Positions 52,006 to 56,931 of a stretch of DNA of 64,000 bases are shown here, piece after piece. The notes under the pieces were generated by a model. That model was given only the letters and a program-made list of their open reading frames with translations, did no database searches and was not told where the DNA came from. This stretch comes from Colletes latitarsis. Its lineage: Eukaryota > Arthropoda > Insecta > Hymenoptera > Colletidae. Positions within the stretch are counted from its first letter, which is position 1; every line of letters begins with the position of its first letter. A program made the position numbers and the translations under genes. Location: contig NW_027488367.1 in assembly GCF_051014445.1 (NCBI RefSeq), positions 21,933,501 to 21,997,500 on the forward strand, read 5' to 3'.

Positions 52006-54654
52006 TCAAATCGCCCCAAGCAGGTTCCTGCCCGCCCGGGACCGCCCCACCCCCGCGCGACGGTCGACGCGGTGCCGGTACATCACCGCGTGCGACCGCG
52101 CGAGCAGGTCCATGGGCGGCATCCCCGCTAGAACCGTCGCCGCCTCATGTGACATGGTCCGATACCCGCGGACGACCCTGAGCGCCATGCGCCTCTGCAC
52201 CCGACGCAGCATAGTCATGCTGCGCCGGGAGGCAGCCAGGTCGTCCGCCCAGACGGGGGCCCCGTATAGGGCCACCGACTGGACCATTGCCACATAGAGG
52301 CGACGAACTCGGCCCGCCGGGCCCCCCAGGTTGGGCAGGATCCGGCCCAGAGCCGCAACCATCCTTTCCAACCGGGGGGCCAGGCAGCGGAAATGCTTCT
52401 CGAAACGCCAGTGGCTATCGAGGATCAGCCCCAGATACCTGATCTGGGGCTTCACCTCGATGTCAGCCCCACCCACCCGAATCAGAGGGGGTGGCGGATC
52501 CTGCCGAGGTGAATGAAACGCAATCACCTCGGTCTTATGGACCGCCACCGTCATCCCCATCCCCCTGATCCGGTCGACGACGCGTTGCGACCCCTCCTCC
52601 GCGCGACGCATGGCCCTCCCCCAGTGCGCCCCGACGGCCAGCACCAGTGTGTCATCCGCATAACACACCGTGCTGACGCCGTCGGGGAGGCCGGCCCGCA
52701 ACACCGAGTCGTACGCGATGTTCCACAGGAGTGGCCCGAGGACCGACCCCTGCGGAACACCGCAGTACACCTCCCTCCGCATATCACCATCCCGGCCCGG
52801 ATACTCGATCCACCTGCCGCGGAGATAATCCCCGACGACCGCCCTGAGACAAGGGGGGACTCGATGATATTCGAGCCCCCTCCTAATCTCTTCCCAGGGG
52901 AGGGTGTTAAAGGCATTGGCAATATCCTTGGATATTGCCAATGCCACCCCTCCCCGGGAGACGGCCGCCTCCGAGAGGGCCCTCACACGACCTATCGCGT
53001 CGATAGTCGATCGGCCCCCCCGGAAACCGAACTGGCAGTCGGCCAGACCGGGATCACCCCGCGACAGGTGCTCGACGAGGCGGGCAGCAATCACACGCTC
53101 GAAGAGCTTGCCCACCTCGTCGAGGAGACAAATGGGCCGGTATGCGGAGGGAGACTCCGCGGGCCGACCCTCCTTCCGGAGGAGGACCATCCTCGCCACC
53201 TTCCAACTGGGGGGGAATCGCCCGTCCCTCAGGCAGCGGTCGAACAACCGCCTGAGGTCGGCCCCAAGGACGCCCTGGGTCAAGACCCAAACCCGGCCGG
53301 GCACACCATCCGGACCCGGGGCCGTGTTACGAACCCCGAGCCGTCTGATGGCCGCTGCCAGCTCCTCCTGCGTGACCCCCAGCTCGGCCGTCCACTCCAC
53401 TGGGACAGCCGCCGCCGCCGGAGGACGCGGTCCCCTCTCCCCAAATGGGAAGAGTGTATTGACCACGTCCTCCAGCAGCCGGGGGTCAAGACCCTCGGTG
53501 ACGGGGGGCGCCCACGGGCGGAGCTTATTCAGCACCACCTTATATGGGCGCCCCCATGGATCGTCATCAAGGGTCTCGAGGAGCTCCTTCCATGCCTGGG
53601 TCTTGGCCCGTTTGATGGCGATCTGCAGAGCAACCCGCGCCACGCGGTATGCTCCATACAGGTCATCAGCTGCCCTCGCTCGCGCCACGCCGTCGCCTGT
53701 ACGTTGACGACGGCGCGCGCGGGTGTACTGGCGTCGGGCGCGGACAGTCGCGACTCGCAACTCCGCGATCGCGTCCGACCACCAGTACACCGCCCGGCGA
53801 GGAGAAGCCCGCCCGACCCGAGGCATCGCCGCGTCGCAAATACCCGCGACCAATGCTCCGAGCCGGGCGACCTCCTCCTCTATGCTCGGCAACTCGGCCG
53901 CTCCCTGCGGCCAAGTTGCAGCGAGGGCAGCTGCCATCAGGGCGTCCTTGTCCAGGCGCCGAAGCGCCCAGCGGCGTGGTGGGGTGCCACGCAGGCGGCC
54001 GTGTCGGGATGCACTCGCGGCGGCAGAGACCTCCATCCGGATGTACCGGTGATCGGAGAGTGTCTCTGCCCCCGCGACCACGTGCCAACCCGACACCATG
54101 CGCACGGCGTTGGGGGTCGCGAATCCAACATCCACGATGGACCCCCCATAACGCCGTACGCATGTGTGCTCCGACCCCCGGTTCAATACCCGGAGGTCGA
54201 GCCCCGCCGCCCAATCGCCCAGGATCCCGCCGCGAACGGAGGTCCTGGGGGATCCCCAAGCCACCGACTTGGCATTAAAATCCCCCAGGACCAGCACCGG
54301 CCGGGCCGCGTAGCGCTGCACGCATGCCGCGACCTCGGCCAAGTACAGCTCGAACGCAGCGTGACCGCTACGGGGAGAAATGTAGCACCCCACCACAGCG
54401 ACTCCCCCCCAGTCCACGGCGACGAATCCCCGACCGCGCTCCAACAAGGAGAACGGTGGGGACCCGTCGCCCCCTCCCCATACCGTCGCCACCAAGCCGT
54501 CCGCGTCGCCCACCCAATGAGGGTGATCAGGGACGCGGTACGGCTCGGCGGCGACCGCCAGGCCAACCCCCCACTCCGCGAGGACTTGGGACATCAAGTC
54601 CTGTGCCGCGCGGCAGTGGTTGAGGTTGGCCTGGAGGAGGAGGCGGGGCGGCAT
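52006..54654 (-). CDS. Retrotransposon ORF2: AP endonuclease + reverse transcriptase (frameshifted before C-terminus)
   Basis: Encodes 882 residues of the LINE polymerase, which nicks target DNA and copies element RNA at the nick. The start ATG (54,654-54,652) shares its A with the ORF1 stop. Endonuclease (about 1-205): N10/N12 in QANLNHC, E37 in AEPYR, Y91 in GCYISPR, D125 and N127 in GDFNAKS, and S200-D201-H202, so all key residues are present. RT: NTAPGPDGVPG, YRPICLLDEVGKLFERV and QFGFRGGRSTIDAI, motif A ISKDIANAF with D577, motif B GVPQGSVLGP (632 onwards), motif C Y665-A-D-D668, then KTEVIAFH and the IRYLGLILD block. The residue before D577 is Lys, unusual where a hydrophobic residue is normal. 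The frame then ends in LLGAI-stop. The expected continuation, with the terminal CCHC, lies in another frame from about 52,009 down. Together the parts span about 1,060 codons, a normal R1-clade ORF2 length. A one-base indel near the G-rich run at 52,040-52,060 is likely. Confidence 0.92.
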   Translation of the reverse strand: MPPRLLLQANLNHCRAAQDLMSQVLAEWGVGLAVAAEPYRVPDHPHWVGDADGLVATVWGGGDGSPPFSLLERGRGFVAVDWGGVAVVGCYISPRSGHAAFELYLAEVAACVQRYAARPVLVLGDFNAKSVAWGSPRTSVRGGILGDWAAGLDLRVLNRGSEHTCVRRYGGSIVDVGFATPNAVRMVSGWHVVAGAETLSDHRYIRMEVSAAASASRHGRLRGTPPRRWALRRLDKDALMAAALAATWPQGAAELPSIEEEVARLGALVAGICDAAMPRVGRASPRRAVYWWSDAIAELRVATVRARRQYTRARRRQRTGDGVARARAADDLYGAYRVARVALQIAIKRAKTQAWKELLETLDDDPWGRPYKVVLNKLRPWAPPVTEGLDPRLLEDVVNTLFPFGERGPRPPAAAAVPVEWTAELGVTQEELAAAIRRLGVRNTAPGPDGVPGRVWVLTQGVLGADLRRLFDRCLRDGRFPPSWKVARMVLLRKEGRPAESPSAYRPICLLDEVGKLFERVIAARLVEHLSRGDPGLADCQFGFRGGRSTIDAIGRVRALSEAAVSRGGVALAISKDIANAFNTLPWEEIRRGLEYHRVPPCLRAVVGDYLRGRWIEYPGRDGDMRREVYCGVPQGSVLGPLLWNIAYDSVLRAGLPDGVSTVCYADDTLVLAVGAHWGRAMRRAEEGSQRVVDRIRGMGMTVAVHKTEVIAFHSPRQDPPPPLIRVGGADIEVKPQIRYLGLILDSHWRFEKHFRCLAPRLERMVAALGRILPNLGGPAGRVRRLYVAMVQSVALYGAPVWADDLAASRRSMTMLRRVQRRMALRVVRGYRTMSHEAATVLAGMPPMDLLARSHAVMYRHRVDRRAGVGRSRAGRNLLGAI
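52427..52451 (-). repeat. 10-bp perfect hairpin in the RT-distal part of ORF2
   Basis: AGCCCCAGAT (52,427-52,436) and ATCTGGGGCT (52,442-52,451) are perfect complements around a 5-nt loop. It overlaps codons for the IRYLGLILD block. Confidence 0.8.
52629..52687 (-). repeat. Quasi-palindrome centred on the RT YADD motif
   Basis: CCCCGACGGC at the left and GCCGTCGGGG at the right frame an imperfect inverted repeat. Inner matches are CAGCAC/GTGCTG and GTGTGT/ACACAC, with small bulges. The central loop falls on the codons of Y665-A-D-D668, the RT catalytic motif C. Confidence 0.7.
52912..52945 (-). repeat. 16-bp perfect palindrome centred on RT motif A
   Basis: GGCATTGGCAATATCC (52,912-52,927) is the exact reverse complement of GGATATTGCCAATGCC (52,930-52,945), with a two-base loop at 52,928-52,929. 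It encodes ALAISKDIANA, including the catalytic D577. The loop supplies the first two bases of codon 576, AAG (Lys). Confidence 0.93.
53504..53555 (-). repeat. 11-bp perfect inverted repeat in ORF2
   Basis: GGGGGCGCCCA (53,504-53,514) pairs with TGGGCGCCCCC (53,545-53,555) around a 30-nt loop. It lies between the endonuclease and RT domains. Confidence 0.75.
54241..54292 (-). repeat. 12-bp perfect inverted repeat bracketing the endonuclease GDFNAKS motif
   Basis: GGTCCTGGGGGA (54,241-54,252) pairs with TCCCCCAGGACC (54,281-54,292). The 28-nt loop, with the edge of one arm, carries the codons for D125-F-N-A-K-S, part of the endonuclease active site. Confidence 0.8.
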
Positions 54655-54663
54655 TAATTAATG
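54652..54663 (-). promoter_or_regulatory. TAATG stop-start junction inside a 12-nt palindrome
   Basis: On the minus strand the ORF1 stop TAA (54,656-54,654) and the ORF2 ATG (54,654-54,652) share one A. A UAAUG stop-start of this kind was shown to support translational coupling in the silkworm R1-clade element SART1, where ribosomes ending ORF1 restart at ORF2. Here it sits in the perfect palindrome CATTAATTAATG. This is one of the few AT-rich spots in the element, so the junction is probably unstructured compared with its GC-rich surroundings. Confidence 0.85.
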
Positions 54664-56531
54664 GCCGCGCCAGCCTCCTCCCGGCCGTCCGTCCCCGTAG
54701 CACCGTCCACCTCCATGGAGGACGATGCCACCGCCCTCGGCACCGGAGCCGGTGCAGCCCGCCTCTTCCTCTCCTTCCGGGAGGGGGGGGAGCACTTCTT
54801 GCTCCCCACCCTGTGATCGGCTGGTCTCCCCATGTCCGCACACAGCGGGCAGTGGGGGGCCGCCGAGCACTGGCTCGCACGGTGCTCTTTGGCACCGCAG
54901 CGGTAACACTGACCGCTGCGGTCCACCGGCGAGGTGCACCACTGCCTCACGTGCCCCAATTCGAGGCAGCGGTGACACTGGAGCGGGCGCGGCGCGAGGA
55001 TTTCCACTCGCGCCGAAACCCACCCCACCAACACCCTCCCGGATTCCGCCACCTTACGGGCGGCGGAGAGGGGGCACCGGGCCCACACCGACCCGAGGCC
55101 GGAGGGCGACCTGCGGATCTCTCCGATCCGCAGGTCCTCCACAGGACAGTCCCCCGCCCTCGCAAGGGCACGGGACACATCCTGTGCGCTGACCGAGTCG
55201 TCCAGCCCACAAACGCGCATCTCTGTGCGCTTCGTGGGCCGGGCGACCCGGACACCTCGCTCGCCCAGCTGCTCCCGGAGCCTCTGGGCGAGACGATCCG
55301 CCTTCGCGCCGCCTTCTGCACCGGGGATCTCCAGCAAGAGACCCCCGGTCACGGCCCTCTTCGCCCTCACGGAGGCGATGCCCAGCTCTTCCAGGGAGAT
55401 ATTCTCCCTGGCGAGCCGCATCGCCTCCGCGAGGGTCAGGTCGCCCCCCTGCGCAACGGTCAGCGTCACCGCTGCCGTTTTTGGGGGACGACCTGGTCGT
55501 GCCTTCCCGACCTTCGCGGCCTTTACCTTGGCCGCCGGCGGCGGAGGCGGAAGCCGCGGTTGCGAGGCCTTCCTCGCCGCCCGCTTCGCCTTCCGCCCCA
55601 CCACCTCACTCCACGCCACCCCCCCTTGGGAGGGTGCTGTGGAGGACGCGAACACCGCGACCACGGGTACACCACCCCCCTTGGGGGTCGCGACCCGGGG
55701 CCCTGGTGCCGCAACGCTGGGCGGAGCCTTCACTCCGCCCTTCTTTGCCTTCCCCGACTGTACCGGAACAGGTCGGGGAGGCACCGCCTTCCTGCTGACC
55801 GCTCTTCCGGCGAGGAGCTCCTCCCGGAAGGCGGCCAGCTTGCCATCAATCATGTCCCCAATCCTCCTCAGAAGATCGTCTTCTGAGGAGGACGGGGACT
55901 TCTTCACGGGCGGAGTGCGGGTGGAGGGGCCCGCGGTGCCCCGCACCACTGCCGCCGCACTCCGCTTATTTACCTCCGCCGAGGGACGCGGCGGTGGAGG
56001 AGGAGGGAGGATGGGAGGGAGGGCTGCGCTGTTCCACAGCGCCTCTGCCCTCCTCCTCCCCTGTCGCTCCTCCTCCAACAGGAGCTGCAGACGGGCGTTC
56101 CGCCCTCTGAGCTCCCGCGCCGCCTCCCTCATTTCCTCCGCCGCGGCCTTCAGGGCCTCCGCGCCACCGCTTTTCTGCCCCTTAAAGGCGCAGGCAGCGG
56201 CGACTTTCTCCACCCGCCTCAGGGACGAGGAGATCCTCTCCGATATCTCCTCGGTCACCTCGTCCCTGAGGCAACTCAGCCTCACCGACGGCCTCATCGC
56301 CCCGCCCACCTCGACGACGGCCTGCCCCGTCCTCTTCCTCTTAGAGCCTATGTGGCTCGTGCTGGAGGAGAAGGACGAGACCGACGCCGTCTCGTCGTCC
56401 TCCTCCACCCTCCACGAAGCCGGACCTGGCGCTGAGTGAGGCGCGAGCGCCGCCACCCTAACCCCAACCCCGTCTCCGTCCTCCCCAACCGACAAAACCC
56501 GCCCCATCCCCATTTTATTTTCTGTGTCCAT
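54654..56531 (-). CDS. Retrotransposon ORF1 (gag-like nucleic-acid-binding protein)
   Basis: Encodes a 625-residue protein expected to bind element RNA and form the ribonucleoprotein particle. The open frame reaches 56,567, but there it begins with GTG; the first in-frame ATG is at 56,531-56,529 (context TTTTTATGG), so I start there. In this numbering there is an acidic and Ser-rich N-terminus, a basic GSKRKR at about 62-67, a probable coiled coil at about 88-166 rich in Glu/Arg/Ala/Leu, a Pro/Ala/Lys-rich linker, a possible RRM-like region at about 440-513 (TEMRVCGLDDSV onwards), then three zinc knuckles. The knuckles are CHRCLELGHVRQWC (519-532), CYRCGAKEHRASQC (542-555) and CPLCADMGRPADHRVGSKKC (561-580), the last with longer spacing. 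Three such knuckles are typical of R1-clade ORF1. The frame is intact. The stop overlaps the ORF2 start. Codon use is strongly GC-biased and the gene contains several long inverted repeats. Confidence 0.88.
   Translation of the reverse strand: MDTENKMGMGRVLSVGEDGDGVGVRVAALAPHSAPGPASWRVEEDDETASVSSFSSSTSHIGSKRKRTGQAVVEVGGAMRPSVRLSCLRDEVTEEISERISSSLRRVEKVAAACAFKGQKSGGAEALKAAAEEMREAARELRGRNARLQLLLEEERQGRRRAEALWNSAALPPILPPPPPPRPSAEVNKRSAAAVVRGTAGPSTRTPPVKKSPSSSEDDLLRRIGDMIDGKLAAFREELLAGRAVSRKAVPPRPVPVQSGKAKKGGVKAPPSVAAPGPRVATPKGGGVPVVAVFASSTAPSQGGVAWSEVVGRKAKRAARKASQPRLPPPPPAAKVKAAKVGKARPGRPPKTAAVTLTVAQGGDLTLAEAMRLARENISLEELGIASVRAKRAVTGGLLLEIPGAEGGAKADRLAQRLREQLGERGVRVARPTKRTEMRVCGLDDSVSAQDVSRALARAGDCPVEDLRIGEIRRSPSGLGSVWARCPLSAARKVAESGRVLVGWVSARVEILAPRPLQCHRCLELGHVRQWCTSPVDRSGQCYRCGAKEHRASQCSAAPHCPLCADMGRPADHRVGSKKCSPPSRKERKRRAAPAPVPRAVASSSMEVDGATGTDGREEAGAAIN
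55108..55136 (-). repeat. 12-bp perfect hairpin in ORF1
   Basis: GACCTGCGGATC (55,108-55,119) pairs with GATCCGCAGGTC (55,125-55,136) over a 5-nt loop. It is in the region upstream of the zinc knuckles. Confidence 0.85.
55364..55435 (-). repeat. 72-nt quasi-palindrome in ORF1
   Basis: The outer arms CCCTCACGGAGGCGATGC (55,364-55,381) and GCATCGCCTCCGCGAGGG (55,418-55,435) match at 17 of 18 positions. The inner arms CCAGGGAGA and TCTCCCTGG are perfect and surround a TAT centre (55,400-55,402). A short GCTC/GAGC match lies between. It codes for the TLAEAMRLARENISLEELG region. Confidence 0.88.
55862..55965 (-). repeat. Two inverted repeats in ORF1 (14 bp and 11 bp)
   Basis: TCCTCCTCAGAAGA (55,862-55,875) pairs with TCTTCTGAGGAGGA (55,879-55,892) across only 3 nt. 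Nearby GCGGAGTGCGG (55,910-55,920) pairs with CCGCACTCCGC (55,955-55,965). All arm bases match. Confidence 0.85.
56216..56272 (-). repeat. 15-bp perfect inverted repeat in the ORF1 coiled-coil region
   Basis: GCCTCAGGGACGAGG (56,216-56,230) pairs with CCTCGTCCCTGAGGC (56,258-56,272), loop 27 nt, with a further partial hairpin inside. It encodes the start of the coiled coil (LRDEVTEEISERI). Confidence 0.87.
56364..56406 (-). repeat. 18-bp quasi-palindrome near the ORF1 N-terminus
   Basis: GGAGGAGAAGGACGAGAC (56,364-56,381) and GTCTCGTCGTCCTCCTCC (56,389-56,406) match at 16 of 18 positions around a 7-nt loop. It encodes the acidic and Ser-rich stretch. Confidence 0.8.
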
Positions 56532-56915
56532 AAAAATCCCACGAGATGGTCGGAAATAAAGGTCCACCCGGGCAGAGCCGCCTTACCCGGGTAAGCCTAA
56601 TACTCCGGGGGCTCGGCAGGTTTCCCGGAGGTGGTCGCTTGGGATTGGGCCTTCTCCCCCAACCATGCATCCCATCGCCGCGCACCATAGCTTAGGATTG
56701 GAGGGCGATTTTATAGAGTCGCCATACTCGTGGCCCAGGCGGTTAAGCCAAGACCCCCGTTCCTCCTGCCGTCACGTACCATTCACAAAACCAATAGGGA
56801 ATTGTGAATGGGTCGTTGTGACGACCAACAGGAGGCTTACGGTGTGTGTATGACTCGGGTACCCCGGGTTCGTTAAGCCCGTACTGCAGCTGAAAGGCTG
56901 GCAGCCCCTGAGGGG
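56532..56915 (-). other. 5' UTR of the retrotransposon
   Basis: About 384 nt upstream of the ORF1 ATG, presumably carrying an internal promoter as is usual for full-length LINEs; I cannot point to one. It starts with the small hairpin CCCCTCAGGGG at the very end of the element (56,905-56,915). It contains the 14-nt palindrome CTTACCCGGGTAAG at 56,582-56,595 and a compound inverted repeat at 56,762-56,835. No convincing coding sequence is present. Confidence 0.75.
56762..56835 (-). repeat. Compound inverted repeat in the 5' UTR
   Basis: Three nested pairs occur in order: CCTCCTG with CAGGAGG (56,762/56,829), CGTCAC with GTGACG (56,770/56,818), and CCATTCACAA with TTGTGAATGG (56,779/56,802). 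They would form a long interrupted stem with a 13-nt apical loop. Confidence 0.75.
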
Positions 56916-56931
56916 ATCAGACTCATACTTT
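56916..56931. repeat. Target-site duplication, 5'-end side
   Basis: Second copy of ATCAGACTCATACTTT, directly after the CCCCTGAGGGG that ends the element. The satellite resumes in phase with TCGCATTCTTCAC. The lack of mismatches between the two copies argues for a recent insertion. Confidence 0.93.

Larger units (their letters stand above)
51473..52009 (-). pseudogene. ORF2 C-terminal fragment with CCHC zinc finger, out of frame
   Basis: About 178 codons read LKRQARQSVLLAWQERL onwards and include CCHCDAEQDTADHTLEVC, a C-x2-C-x8-H-x4-C pattern. This matches the C-terminal zinc-finger region that follows the RT in R1-clade ORF2 proteins and is thought to bind nucleic acid during integration. 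It is shifted by one base (equivalent to -1 or +2) relative to the main ORF2 frame and has no plausible start of its own; its first codon here is TTG. I read it as the severed end of ORF2, not a separate gene. A programmed frameshift is possible but there is no obvious slippery heptamer. A sequencing or assembly indel in the GC-rich run is also possible. Its last part overlaps long inverted repeats at 51,541-51,577 and 51,587-51,626. Confidence 0.85.
50925..56915 (-). mobile_element. R1-clade-like non-LTR retrotransposon
   Basis: A 6-kb LINE-type element inserted in the satellite, transcribed on the minus strand. In its own direction it has a 5' UTR of about 384 nt, ORF1, ORF2 overlapping ORF1 by one base (TAATG), a 3' UTR of about 520 nt and a poly(A) tail. 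It is bounded by a perfect 16-bp target-site duplication, so both ends look original and the 5' end is probably not truncated. It is far richer in GC than the AT-rich satellite. Domain order (ORF1 with three CCHC knuckles; ORF2 with AP endonuclease, RT and terminal CCHC, no RNase H) is that of the R1 clade, which includes R1, SART, TRAS, RT1 and Waldo. Family-level placement needs a tree. The insertion point is not in the TTAGG-like part of the monomer, so telomere-specific targeting is not shown. ORF2 is frameshifted, so this copy is probably not autonomous. Confidence 0.93.

Noticed and set aside
52513..54657. A 714-codon open frame on the plus strand opposite ORF2
   Set aside because: It is the antisense shadow of a GC-rich coding region where stop codons are rare. 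It shows no known domain; its one RT-like string (LAISLDIANA, in another plus frame) is caused by the palindrome.
56665..56853. A 62-codon plus-strand ORF in the element's 5' UTR
   Set aside because: Short, antisense to the element and overlapping the compound inverted repeat; no support as a gene.
50912..56931. Telomere-specific insertion of the SART/TRAS type
   Set aside because: The target ATCAGACTCATACTTT lies outside the TTAGG-like motif, and one insertion among some 330 monomers says nothing about specificity.
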